From the NCBI GenBank assembly GCA_913046335.1, contig CAJWSU010000002.1, positions 1 through 64,000 of the forward strand: a DNA stretch of 64,000 nt, in the 5' to 3' direction. The translations under genes were made by a program, and so were the position numbers. Positions 25,295 to 33,929 of the stretch are shown here, one piece after another (position 1 is the stretch's first letter; every line of letters starts with the position of its first letter). This DNA is from TMED109 sp002684605 (GTDB lineage: Bacteria; Pseudomonadota; Alphaproteobacteria; TMED109). The notes under the pieces were generated by a model. The model saw nothing but the letters and a program-made list of their open reading frames with translations. It ran no database searches and was not told the origin of the DNA.

Positions 25295-26378
25295 TTTTAT
25301 ACTTATCTAAAACATCTTCCTTGAAGTCTATACCTGTCCCTGGAATGTCGGGAATTATTATATTACCATTTTTTAATTCATATGGCTCTATTAACATAGG
25401 TTCAGCCCAATCTGTCCATTCACATAAATCTGCTGTGGGAGTAATTCTCATTAAATGAGACGTTACTTCTGGGAATAAATGTGATGACATCTTAACTCTA
25501 TACGCAGCTGCAATTGAGGCTGTTTGCATCCAGCCACTTACTCCACATATTCTCATTAAGTCTGGCATTATAAAATCACATATTTTTTGATCCATTGCTC
25601 TAAAAGCGTCATCTGGGCCATGAAAATTTTCTCCGAGTATAATAGGAGTTTTCATTCTGCTTCTTAATTCTTTATACCCATCGTAATTATAATAATCTAT
25701 TGGTTCTTCAAACCAATATAAACCTTTATCATCTAACTGGTTTAAAAAATGAATAGCATCTGCTAAGTTATAACCTTGATTAAAATCACATAGTAAAATA
25801 TTTTCGTTACCTAGTGCTTTTTTTGTATCTTCAATAGCTTTTAAGTCATCACTTAATTTTTCTCTACCAAGTCTAATTTTTAGAATTTCAAAATCACCTC
25901 TTTCTATAAGTTTCTGTGATTCCTCATATACTTCATTTATATTATCTAACCATAGGCCACAAGAATTATAGGCTTTAACAGGGGCAATGGAACCTCCTAG
26001 GTGCACGCATAATGGTTCATTAGCAATTTTTGCACTAGCATCCCAAAAAGAAATATCTAGTGCTGCAAGTGCATATAATGCTATTCCTGATCGTCCCATT
26101 AAGCTAGTAGAATTCATTACTTCGTTGTAAAATTGGTAAGGAGCTATTTCTCTACCTTCAAATTGTTTAAATAATTGTTTTATTGTTGATGCTATAGCTG
26201 GCATGTAATCAGCCAAATATGGACCTATATAACCTTTACCTAGGGTTCCATCACTACACGTTATTTCTGTAATTATTACGGCCCAGTGATCAAACCTTCC
26301 TACTTTTGCTACTACTGACCTATTTAAAGGAATATTTGCGGCTTTAATAGATAAAGACTTTATAATTGGCATAGACAT
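25284..26378 (-). CDS. mandelate racemase-like enolase superfamily enzyme
   Basis: The 364-residue protein aligns with mandelate racemase at a constant offset of three residues. The metal ligands are Asp198, Glu224 and Glu250, the His-Asp dyad is Asp273 and His300, and Glu320 stands at the place of MR Glu317. The second lysine of the KxK pair is replaced: Lys167-x-Arg169. It should still abstract an alpha proton from a carboxylate via His300, but the face specificity may differ. It is the last gene of the long minus-strand molybdenum-enzyme run, 15 bases after a HAD hydrolase, so it may act on a product of that pathway. Confidence 0.9.
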   Translation of the reverse strand: MSMPIIKSLSIKAANIPLNRSVVAKVGRFDHWAVIITEITCSDGTLGKGYIGPYLADYMPAIASTIKQLFKQFEGREIAPYQFYNEVMNSTSLMGRSGIALYALAALDISFWDASAKIANEPLCVHLGGSIAPVKAYNSCGLWLDNINEVYEESQKLIERGDFEILKIRLGREKLSDDLKAIEDTKKALGNENILLCDFNQGYNLADAIHFLNQLDDKGLYWFEEPIDYYNYDGYKELRSRMKTPIILGENFHGPDDAFRAMDQKICDFIMPDLMRICGVSGWMQTASIAAAYRVKMSSHLFPEVTSHLMRITPTADLCEWTDWAEPMLIEPYELKNGNIIIPDIPGTGIDFKEDVLDKYKINL

Positions 26379-26393
26379 TTTATTTACTCCTTG

Positions 26394-27023
26394 TTATTCT
26401 AGTAATAGGTCTAATTCTTTAATTGATTCTTCAGGGTCAACTACCTTAATAGTATTAATTCCAAGCTTTTTAGCAGTTTTTAAATTCATTCCTAAGTCAT
26501 CTAAAAATACAGCTTCATTAGGAATAATAGCAAGATTTTCTATAATATATTCATAGATTCTGCTTTCTGGTTTACGCATACCAATTTTATAGCTTTCATA
26601 AATTACATCGAAATAAGACATAATATTATTAACATCTTCTTCTCGCTCTTTAGGCATAAATTTTTTTATGCCTTTTAATACATTAGTGAGACAAATTAAT
26701 TTATATTTTTTAGATTTTGCTAATGAAATAATTTTATTTACCATAATAGGCCTCAAAGAACCGTATAGTTGCATCAATATTTCATTCGCATTTATTTTTT
26801 GTCCTATTTCTAAAGCTTCTTTTTCAAATTCAGATAGGAATGTATCAATATTTATTTCACCACGCTCGCTTTGAGCCCATGCGTTGTTGTTAGGGTTATT
26901 CATATTAATGCTTGTGATCAGACCTTTTGCATACCCATGGGTATCCTCTAATTTTTTAAATCCTTCTATAGGACTATTAGTAACAACTCCTCCAAAATCA
27001 AAAATAATAGTTTTAATTGTCAT
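26394..27023 (-). CDS. HAD-superfamily hydrolase
   Basis: This haloacid dehalogenase-like hydrolase of 209 residues has motif I in IIFDFGGVVTNS (nucleophile Asp9), motif II LICLTNV and motif III/IV KPESRIYEY with AVFLDDLGMNLKTA. The cap domain between motifs I and II is helical, which places it in subfamily I, near the epoxide-hydrolase N-terminal-like phosphatases. It is probably a phosphatase; the substrate is unknown. It is co-directional and 15 bases from both neighbours, between the molybdopterin-binding fusion protein and the mandelate racemase-like enzyme. Confidence 0.85.
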   Translation of the reverse strand: MTIKTIIFDFGGVVTNSPIEGFKKLEDTHGYAKGLITSINMNNPNNNAWAQSERGEINIDTFLSEFEKEALEIGQKINANEILMQLYGSLRPIMVNKIISLAKSKKYKLICLTNVLKGIKKFMPKEREEDVNNIMSYFDVIYESYKIGMRKPESRIYEYIIENLAIIPNEAVFLDDLGMNLKTAKKLGINTIKVVDPEESIKELDLLLE

Positions 27024-27038
27024 GATAATCTTTTCTTT

Positions 27039-28640
27039 TTATGTATTATTTTTTAAATACAATGATAAATCTTCTTTTGTATCTATATCATTTAACACAG
27101 AAGAATTTTTTTGTGGAACCTCAAATATACTGTTTTTATTATTTTTTATTATACCTTTTGCTCCCTTATCTCCTGTAACCCTAAGAATATCAGGAAAAAA
27201 TTTTCTATCTAAAAGAATAGGGTTTCCTCTTTTTTTATTAAAAGTTGGAATTATTATGGAGTTATTTTTTTTAGGGTTAAAACTATTAATTATATTGTCT
27301 ATTATTGTACTTGTAATACCTGGCATATCCGCAAGAATAATTACTGCTGCATCACAGTCATCAGGAAGTGCGGAAATACCGCATTGTAATGATGAGGATA
27401 AACCTTTGGTAAAGTCCTTATTAACTATAGTGGTAATATTTTTATCCTGGATAATTTCTTGAATAACATCGCTCTGATAACCTAATACTAATACGGTATT
27501 ATCTGCTGATGAATTTAATGATTTAGTGATCATTGTTGCAAGCATAGTTTTTTTATTAATTTTGATAAGTAATTTATTATCATTAAGCATTCTCTTAGAT
27601 TGTCCAGCTGCAAGAATAATATTTGTTATTTTATACTTTATATCTTTTGTTAAGCTTGTTTTACGTTTGTTTATAGTTTTTAATAAACCTCCAACTCCCA
27701 TATCTGATATATCATTATTAGAAATGGTATTACCAGACAATAATCTTTCTAAGACCCAATCAAAACCATTTAAGGTTGGTGATCGCGCGCAGCCAGGTAG
27801 TCCTATAATAGGTGTATTTTTAATTTTACCTAATAATAATAAATTACCAGGGTCAACGGGCATTCCAAACCTTATAATTTTTCCACCACTATTAACTATG
27901 GCTTCAGGTATTTTATCTTTAATATCAACAATTGCGGAGGATCCTAAAATTAATATTAAATCTATATTCTTTTCTGCAAATTTTTTTATGTTTTTAGTTA
28001 TATCACCTGAGTTATGCTCACATGTTTCTATTATATTAATACTACAATTTAAAGGATCCAACCTTTCTTTTATTCTTTTCTGAGATATAATATTTAATTT
28101 TATATTTTCTTGATTAAAATGAGTAAGTAATAATGCACATTTTTTTTCTTTATACGTTTGCACTTGTATAGATTTTTTTAAATTTATTTTTTCAATAGTT
28201 TTTATTGATTTTTCCATAATTGAAAATGGAATAATTTTTATAGTAGCAATCATTTCGCCTTTACGAACTATACAATTGTTTTGTAATGTAGCAATTGTAA
28301 TACTATTTGATATTTTATTAAATTTATGAATTTTCTCTTCATTTATAACTAGTAAACCGGATTCATTAGCTAAAATATTTGCCCTTCCAGTAAAAGCTTT
28401 TTCTAATGCTAAGGTATTATTATCGAACATTTTTGCTAAAATATTTGCTGCATTATCTTCATGAATATCCTTTTTAGCTAATTTAGCACATATTAAATAT
28501 TCTAAATTATTTTTTAAAAAGTATTCTTGGTCCTCCTTTGATATAATTCTACCTTTTAAAAATTTCTTACCATCTATGGTAACGGTATGAGCTAATATAG
28601 AATTCACGCATTCAGTTACTTTAACTTGTCCAAAATACAT
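27039..28640 (-). CDS. molybdopterin-binding domain / MobA-like nucleotidyltransferase fusion
   Basis: The 533-residue protein joins two parts. The first 330 residues carry a MoCF-type molybdopterin-binding domain (LILGSSAIVDIKD, FGMPVDPGNLLLLG, IIGLPGCARSP). The last 190 are a MobA/MocA-type nucleotidyltransferase with the signature NIILAAGQSKRM, then VLVLGYQSD and VIILADMPGI. Such fusions accompany xanthine-dehydrogenase-family enzymes and probably attach CMP to molybdopterin, giving the cytosine dinucleotide cofactor. It lies two bases after an XdhC-type gene, in one operon with coxM and coxS. It supports the idea that an active Mo-hydroxylase is made. Confidence 0.9.
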   Translation of the reverse strand: MYFGQVKVTECVNSILAHTVTIDGKKFLKGRIISKEDQEYFLKNNLEYLICAKLAKKDIHEDNAANILAKMFDNNTLALEKAFTGRANILANESGLLVINEEKIHKFNKISNSITIATLQNNCIVRKGEMIATIKIIPFSIMEKSIKTIEKINLKKSIQVQTYKEKKCALLLTHFNQENIKLNIISQKRIKERLDPLNCSINIIETCEHNSGDITKNIKKFAEKNIDLILILGSSAIVDIKDKIPEAIVNSGGKIIRFGMPVDPGNLLLLGKIKNTPIIGLPGCARSPTLNGFDWVLERLLSGNTISNNDISDMGVGGLLKTINKRKTSLTKDIKYKITNIILAAGQSKRMLNDNKLLIKINKKTMLATMITKSLNSSADNTVLVLGYQSDVIQEIIQDKNITTIVNKDFTKGLSSSLQCGISALPDDCDAAVIILADMPGITSTIIDNIINSFNPKKNNSIIIPTFNKKRGNPILLDRKFFPDILRVTGDKGAKGIIKNNKNSIFEVPQKNSSVLNDIDTKEDLSLYLKNNT

Positions 28641-28642
28641 AG

Positions 28643-29335
28643 TTATAGTTTTCCATTATTTTCAAATTCATGTCTACATAGTATTAATTCTGACATTATT
28701 GAGATAGCTATTTCTTGAGGGGACTTAGCTCCAATTGATAACCCCACAGGACCATGAATATTTTTTATTGCATCTTCGTTGAAGCCAGCAATTTTTAAAC
28801 GTTCTATACGTGCATTATGAGTCTTTTTAGAGCCTAAAGATCCTATATAGAATGCTTTGCTATTTAAAGCAGCGTAGAGCGCAGAATCATCTAATTTAGG
28901 ATCATGTGTTAAAGTAACTACTGCCGTTCTATTATCAATTTTGAAATCTATAAGTGCCTCTTCAGGCCATTCATTAACTATATTAATATTAGGAAACCTT
29001 TTATTATTAGCAAATGCTGCTCTAGGATCAATTATAGTTACTTCATAACCTGCTATTGTTGCAATTTCTGCTAACGGCTGTGCAATATGAACTGCACCTA
29101 CAGTTACTAATCTAAGAGGAGGAAGAGATATATTTATGAACCATCTTTGGTTATCTATTTTGAGTATATCAGATTTTCCCTGTTTAATAAGAGACTTTGC
29201 AGAGATATAAATTTGATTGTTATTATCATTATTATTTAGAATAATTTGTTGGCCGCTTTCTAATTCGGTTGCAACTATTATTGTATTTCTATTATTTTTT
29301 TCTGAAAGAACTAATTTTAAAGTTTTATCTTTCAA
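28643..29335 (-). CDS. XdhC/CoxF family protein, Rossmann part
   Basis: The 230-residue protein has the XdhC C-terminal Rossmann domain: VTVGAVHIAQPLAEIATIAGYEVTIIDPR, then AVVTLTHDPKLDD, FYIGSLGSKKTH, and HGPVGLSIGAKSPQEIAISIM. XdhC proteins bind molybdenum cofactor, guide its sulfuration and hand it to the apo-enzyme. Its start overlaps the stop of the separate N-terminal partner by four bases. In many bacteria both parts form one polypeptide; here they are two genes. Confidence 0.9.
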   Translation of the reverse strand: MKDKTLKLVLSEKNNRNTIIVATELESGQQIILNNNDNNNQIYISAKSLIKQGKSDILKIDNQRWFINISLPPLRLVTVGAVHIAQPLAEIATIAGYEVTIIDPRAAFANNKRFPNINIVNEWPEEALIDFKIDNRTAVVTLTHDPKLDDSALYAALNSKAFYIGSLGSKKTHNARIERLKIAGFNEDAIKNIHGPVGLSIGAKSPQEIAISIMSELILCRHEFENNGKL

Positions 29336-29661
29336 TCAGAATCTCCTATTTTCTCTAAAAAAACTTCTACCTTTCCTCCACATGTTAAACCTACTTCCCA
29401 AGCATCAGAATTGCTTACTCCAAATCTTAATAATTTAGGAACTCCTGTTTTCATTATTTCCTGTGCCTCTGAAATCACAGATCCTTCTATACAGCCACCT
29501 GATACAGAACCAAGTATATCTAAATCTTCACTAATAGCCATCTGACTTCCTACGGGACGAGGGCTGGACCCCCATGTCGAAACAACCGTAGCAAGTGCTA
29601 CTGATTTATTCTCGCCTCTCCATATGGATGCTTTATGTAATATTTCATCAAATTGTTTCAT
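29332..29661 (-). CDS. XdhC/CoxI N-terminal domain protein
   Basis: The 109-residue protein contains only the XdhC_CoxI domain: VALATVVSTWGSSPRPVG, GSVSGGCIEG and FGVSNSDAWEVGLTCGGKVEVF, the typical GGCIE and CGG cysteine motifs of the family. It overlaps the Rossmann-part gene by four bases, so the two are made together and probably associate. It lies 54 bases after coxM. Confidence 0.9.
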   Translation of the reverse strand: MKQFDEILHKASIWRGENKSVALATVVSTWGSSPRPVGSQMAISEDLDILGSVSGGCIEGSVISEAQEIMKTGVPKLLRFGVSNSDAWEVGLTCGGKVEVFLEKIGDSD

Positions 29662-29715
29662 TAAATTTCCTTCTACAATAAAGATAGTTAATTATAAGCA
29701 AAAATCACTTTTATA

Positions 29716-30504
29716 TTAATATTTTTTTACAGCTTTCTTGGTTAAAACATCAATAAGATTAGATCTGTACTCTGATGATGCATGAATATCTGTATTAAGT
29801 TCATCAGAAGAAATTGTGTTGAGAGGTATATTATCAGAAAAGTTTATAGTTAGAGCATCACTTAATTCTTTAGCAATAAATGGAGTATGTGAGGCTCCAG
29901 AAATAGCCACCGAGACTTTATTTTCATATTTTACAATAGCTACACCCACAACCGCATATCTACTTGCGGGATTAGGAAATTTCAAATAATTAAAAAAATC
30001 AGGTATTTCAAAATTTATTTCTGTAATAATTTCATTCTCTTCTAAGCAAGTTTCAAACATATTGGTAAATACTTCTTTATTACTTATTTCTCTATTATTA
30101 GTAACAATATTTGCATTTAAAGCTAAAACAGCAGCTGGCCAGTCCGCAGCTGGATCAGAGTTAGCTATAGACCCACCAATAGTCCCCATATTTCTTACAG
30201 CTGGATCTCCTATACCAGAAGCTAATTTTGACATATTAACAATATTATTTTTGATAATATCATTATTTAAAATTTTATCATGTGAACAAAGAGAACCTAT
30301 TCTAATTATATTATTATTTAGGCTTATTTCTGATAAGCTATCAATTGTTCTTAAATCTACTAAATCACTTGGTGCTATTAACCTTTGTTTCATTGATGCA
30401 ATTAAGGTCATTCCTCCAGCTAAAAATTTTGGGTCCTCACATGAATTGTATATATTTATTGCTTCATCAATATTTTTTGGAGAATGATAATTAAATTGAT
30501 ACAT
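29716..30504 (-). CDS. coxM: FAD-binding medium subunit of a CO dehydrogenase-type molybdenum hydroxylase
   Basis: This subunit carries FAD and passes electrons from the 2Fe-2S subunit onward. The 262-residue protein has both flavin motifs: AGGMTLIASMK at about 29-39 and TIGGSIANSDPAADWPA at about 108-124. It overlaps the CoxS gene by one base (the stop of coxS shares the A of this ATG). The name reflects family membership only: the real substrate is set by the large subunit, which is missing from the window. Aldehydes, purines, CO or aromatic heterocycles are all possible. Confidence 0.92.
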   Translation of the reverse strand: MYQFNYHSPKNIDEAINIYNSCEDPKFLAGGMTLIASMKQRLIAPSDLVDLRTIDSLSEISLNNNIIRIGSLCSHDKILNNDIIKNNIVNMSKLASGIGDPAVRNMGTIGGSIANSDPAADWPAAVLALNANIVTNNREISNKEVFTNMFETCLEENEIITEINFEIPDFFNYLKFPNPASRYAVVGVAIVKYENKVSVAISGASHTPFIAKELSDALTINFSDNIPLNTISSDELNTDIHASSEYRSNLIDVLTKKAVKKY

Positions 30505-30989
30505 TAAATATCTCCTAATTCACGCATTTTAATCGCTCCTGCTTCTATAGATTTAACTATATTTTGATATCCAGTGCACCTACACAAATTTCCTTCTAAA
30601 TGTTTTCTTATAGCAGTTTCATCTGGATTATTATTTTCTTTAACAAGAGATATTGCAGAAATTATCATGCCTGGTGTACAGAAACCACATTGTAATCCAT
30701 GGTTATTTCTAAAGGCCTCTTGCATAGGATGTAAGACACCATTTTTTTCTAAATTTTCAATAGTATTTATTTTTTGTTCATTTAATTGGGCTACTAATAT
30801 TGAACATGCTTTAATTGCTTTGTCATTATGCAATACCATACATGCACCGCATTGGCTTGTATCGCATCCTACATGACTTCCTGTAAGTTTTAGCTCTTCT
30901 CTTAGAAAATCTATTAAAAGAACATTAGGCTTTATATTTTTTTCAATAACTTTATCATTTATAGTAATTTTAATAGAAACTTCATGCAT
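30504..30989 (-). CDS. coxS: 2Fe-2S small subunit of a CO dehydrogenase-type molybdenum hydroxylase
   Basis: This iron-sulfur subunit of 161 residues binds two 2Fe-2S clusters. All eight ligands are present: Cys42, 47, 50 and 62 in the plant-ferredoxin-like part, and Cys101, 104, 136 and 138 in the helical part (CGFCTPGM and CRCTGYQNI). It lies directly before coxM and 66 bases after coxG in the transcript. In standard clusters the molybdopterin-binding large subunit sits next to it; no such gene is found here. Confidence 0.95.
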   Translation of the reverse strand: MHEVSIKITINDKVIEKNIKPNVLLIDFLREELKLTGSHVGCDTSQCGACMVLHNDKAIKACSILVAQLNEQKINTIENLEKNGVLHPMQEAFRNNHGLQCGFCTPGMIISAISLVKENNNPDETAIRKHLEGNLCRCTGYQNIVKSIEAGAIKMRELGDI

Positions 30990-31055
30990 AATTTACCTCC
31001 CATATAGTACTTATATTAAGATCAATAAATATTATATATGATTATAAATATTTTA

Positions 31056-31637
31056 CTAAGCAAAAAATACTAATATTAATCCTATAGTACCTATTAGTAA
31101 AATAATCCAAATCCAAAAAGGAATATTCGGTATTTTAGAAATTGTATCCATAGAAGCGCTGCCTTCTGTAGGAGCTATTGTGGGGTTTTCGATACTATTT
31201 ATGTAATTATTAAAAGTTTTAAAGAAATCATCTGCTGTACTTTTAACGACTCCGCCTATAAGGCGTGAACCTAGCTGAGCTAATTTTCCACCAACTTGAG
31301 CATTTCCCTCATATTTTAATAAGGTCTTATTATGTTCATCGGAATCTAATAAAGCTATTTTAACACTACCTTTAGCAAAGCCTGCTGCCCCACCTTTTCC
31401 TTGTCCAGTAATAGTATAACTATTGGGAGGTTCTAAGTCTGTCAAAGTTACTGAACCTCTAAATAATGCCGAAACAGGGCCTACTTTAGCTTTTACTTTT
31501 GCTGTAAACTCAGTTTCATTAACTTTATCTAAAGTTTCACAGCCTTTTATAGAATTTTTTAAAGTTTCTGGGTCATTAAGGTGTTTCCATACAACTAATT
31601 TTTTAGCGGGTATTAAATATTCACCTTTTAAGTTCAT
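31056..31637 (-). CDS. coxG: CoxG-like SRPBCC family protein
   Basis: The 193-residue protein begins MNLKGEYLIPAKKLVVWKHLND and contains the CoxG block GCETLDKVNETEFTAKVKAKVGPV, with FRGSVTLTDLEPPNSY and GKGGAAGFAKGSVKI. A C-terminal hydrophobic helix (about 171-191) anchors it to the membrane. In Oligotropha-type bacteria CoxG recruits CO dehydrogenase to the inner membrane, where electrons reach quinones or cytochromes. Here it follows a cytochrome c gene by 18 bases and precedes coxS, so the CoxSM enzyme may be held near that cytochrome. Confidence 0.92.
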   Translation of the reverse strand: MNLKGEYLIPAKKLVVWKHLNDPETLKNSIKGCETLDKVNETEFTAKVKAKVGPVSALFRGSVTLTDLEPPNSYTITGQGKGGAAGFAKGSVKIALLDSDEHNKTLLKYEGNAQVGGKLAQLGSRLIGGVVKSTADDFFKTFNNYINSIENPTIAPTEGSASMDTISKIPNIPFWIWIILLIGTIGLILVFFA

Positions 31638-31655
31638 ACTTCAAATCCAGATAAG

Positions 31656-32042
31656 CTATTTTCCGTTTTCTTTTAAAAATGCTATTAAATTTGCTCTCTC
31701 TTCCGCTTTTTTAAGCCCTGCAAAAATCATTTTTGTCTTTCTAACAACATCTTTAGGTTTTTTCAACCATGCATCTAAATTTTCTTCATTCCAAGTACCA
31801 GCCTCTGCTGCATATGCTAATAAAGCTTTTGAATATTTATATTTTTCTGCTGCTGCTATTGGACCTCCCACTATATTCCATAAATTTGGTCCTAGCTTAT
31901 TTTTGCCACCTTCATCTACCCCATGGCAAGCCTTACATTTATTGAATACTTTTTTGCCTGCTCCAGCATCAGCAGCGTGAGCTGAATGAACAAAAGATAA
32001 TAAAAAAACTATTGATATTGATTTAATAATAAAATTAAACAT
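31656..32042 (-). CDS. soluble class I cytochrome c
   Basis: This periplasmic cytochrome c has 128 residues: a signal peptide of 23 (ending AHA), the haem motif CKACH at 36-40, GPNLWNIVGG, and the axial Met105 in RKTKMIFAGL. It resembles the cytochrome c2/c550 group of alphaproteobacteria. Its gene lies between a rhodanese-like gene and coxG in one direction with short gaps. It could be the electron acceptor of the molybdenum enzyme or just a general carrier. Confidence 0.94.
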   Translation of the reverse strand: MFNFIIKSISIVFLLSFVHSAHAADAGAGKKVFNKCKACHGVDEGGKNKLGPNLWNIVGGPIAAAEKYKYSKALLAYAAEAGTWNEENLDAWLKKPKDVVRKTKMIFAGLKKAEERANLIAFLKENGK

Positions 32043-32118
32043 TCAAGGTACCTCCTTTAGAATTATTTTAAAAACAATGTACATATATTATAATGTTATT
32101 CAATATAAAAATATGATT

Positions 32119-32556
32119 TTATTCACATTCTTTTGAACATTTTACCGTAGGCAACCCTCGGTTGATCCATCCTTCTTTACTGTTGGTACCAACCATACCT
32201 TCTGCAATATTACTTATGTTATAATATCCTTTTTCCTCCAATATCTTTACTGTAGCGGATGATCTTCCGCCAGAATGACATATTATAGCTACTTCAATAC
32301 TTTTATTGTCACCGATTAAGTCTAATAATTCAGATATATATTCTTTTCTTAGAGTTCGAGTAGAGGTATACATTTGTATTAATTTTGCATTAGCGATAAC
32401 ACCTGTTTCTTTCCATTCAGATTTGCTTCTGACATCTATAATCATTAAATTATTGTCAAGTTTAGTTGCTGCTTCATTAGGTGTTATATCTTTTGCTATG
32501 GTAATACAAGTTGCTATTAAATATGCAGCAATACTTATAATTAAGATTTTTACCAT
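32119..32556 (-). CDS. secreted rhodanese-like protein
   Basis: The protein of about 145 residues has an N-terminal hydrophobic signal and one rhodanese domain: LMIIDVRSKSEWKETGVI, then the active loop ICHSGGRSSA with the catalytic Cys, and GYYNISNIAEGMVGTNSKEGW. I chose ATG 32556, two bases after the TRAP gene stop, rather than the upstream ATG 32586 that would overlap it by 28 bases. Rhodanese domains move sulfane sulfur. Its place before cytochrome c and the Mo-enzyme genes might point to a role in sulfur or redox chemistry in the periplasm, but this is speculative. Confidence 0.85.
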   Translation of the reverse strand: MVKILIISIAAYLIATCITIAKDITPNEAATKLDNNLMIIDVRSKSEWKETGVIANAKLIQMYTSTRTLRKEYISELLDLIGDNKSIEVAIICHSGGRSSATVKILEEKGYYNISNIAEGMVGTNSKEGWINRGLPTVKCSKECE

Positions 32557-32558
32557 AT

Positions 32559-33929
32559 TTAATCTAATAACTTCGTAGGCAACCATAATACTAAGTCAGG
32601 AAATGCTATAATAAGTATTAATCCTATTAATTGTAAAGCTACAAAAGGAATTATACCTTTATAAATAGTTTGAATTTTTATTGATGGAGGTGCAACACCT
32701 TTTAAATAAAATAACGCGAAACCAAATGGAGGCGTTAAGAAAGAAGTTTGTAAATTAACAGCTATTAATACGGCAACCCATGGTATAACCATTGTAGGGT
32801 CTAAATGAGTTCCAAAATCTAAAGTTGCTAGAATAGGAGCAAAAAGAGGTAAAACAATAAGAGTTATTTCTACCCAGTCAAAGAAAAACCCTAGCAAAAA
32901 TACCATACCCATCATAAAAAATAATATTCCCCATGAACCTAGGCCCATACTTTCAACAAAATGATGTATTAAGTCATCGCCACCTAAAGATCTAAAGACA
33001 TAAGAAAATGCTGTAGCTCCTATAAAAATTCCAAATATCATAGCACAAGTTAAAGCTGATCTTTCTGTAACACTTTTGATTACTGTTTTAGTTAAGCGCT
33101 TATTGAACAATGCTAATAAAATAGATCCTAATGCTCCAACGGCTGCTGCTTCGGTAGGAGTAGCAATTCCAGCAAAAATTGAACCAAGAACACACATGAT
33201 AAGGAATATTGGTGGTATAAAAGACTTAAAAATCATTTTCCATAGTTCTGTTCTAGTTTTTGGTCCCATATCATCTGGAAGTGGAGGAGCCAATTTAGGG
33301 TTAAATTTAGTTCTTAAATAAATATAAACAGTGTAAATAAATGCTAATAAAAATCCGGGAACGACTGCAGCTAAAAATAAAGTTCCAACTGATATTGATA
33401 AAAGATCTGCCATAATAACTAGCATTATAGAAGGTGGTATTAGTATTCCTAAGGTACCAGATGCTGCTATGGTTCCAGTTGCTAAAGAAGGATCATAATC
33501 TCTATCAAGCATTACAGGAAGTGCAAGTAGGGTCATCATAACGACTGACGCTCCAATAATCCCAGTTGTTGCCGCCATTATAGTTCCCATTATTGTAACA
33601 GATAAGGCTAAGCCTCCAGGAACTTTTCTTAGTAAGACCTGAAGGCAATATAATAGGTCATTAGCAACTCCACTTCTTTCTAACATAGTCCCCATAAATA
33701 TAAACATTGGAACCGCTACGAGAATTAAATTCTCACAGACGCCTCCCCATATTCTACTAACAATATTAAAAAATTCTATAAAGCTAAATACATCAAACAC
33801 TATGCCTAAAAAACCAAAGCCTAATCCAACTCCCCCTAAAACAAAGGCAACAGGAAAGCCACTAAATAATAGCACTGCAAGTGTTAAAAACATAAATATA
33901 GGAAGTAAAGTAACAAAATCCATAGTCAT
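32559..33929 (-). CDS. dctM: TRAP transporter large membrane subunit (DctM family)
   Basis: This is the large permease subunit of a second TRAP system, with 456 residues and many hydrophobic helices. Signature blocks are LLFSGFPVAFVLGG, GIIGASVVMMTLLALPVML, GTLGILIPPSIMLVIMAD, ATPTEAAAVGALGSI and NLQTSFLTPPFGFALFYLKG. It overlaps the stop of DctQ by one base. No DctP gene is adjacent on either side; the binding protein must be elsewhere. By position the imported solute could be the substrate of the downstream molybdenum enzyme. Confidence 0.93.
   Translation of the reverse strand: MTMDFVTLLPIFMFLTLAVLLFSGFPVAFVLGGVGLGFGFLGIVFDVFSFIEFFNIVSRIWGGVCENLILVAVPMFIFMGTMLERSGVANDLLYCLQVLLRKVPGGLALSVTIMGTIMAATTGIIGASVVMMTLLALPVMLDRDYDPSLATGTIAASGTLGILIPPSIMLVIMADLLSISVGTLFLAAVVPGFLLAFIYTVYIYLRTKFNPKLAPPLPDDMGPKTRTELWKMIFKSFIPPIFLIMCVLGSIFAGIATPTEAAAVGALGSILLALFNKRLTKTVIKSVTERSALTCAMIFGIFIGATAFSYVFRSLGGDDLIHHFVESMGLGSWGILFFMMGMVFLLGFFFDWVEITLIVLPLFAPILATLDFGTHLDPTMVIPWVAVLIAVNLQTSFLTPPFGFALFYLKGVAPPSIKIQTIYKGIIPFVALQLIGLILIIAFPDLVLWLPTKLLD

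Noticed and set aside
27526..28083. 185-codon plus-strand frame opposite the molybdopterin-binding fusion gene
   Set aside because: The minus-strand protein has clear MoCF and MobA motifs, and the plus-strand translation is a low-complexity hydrophobic shadow.
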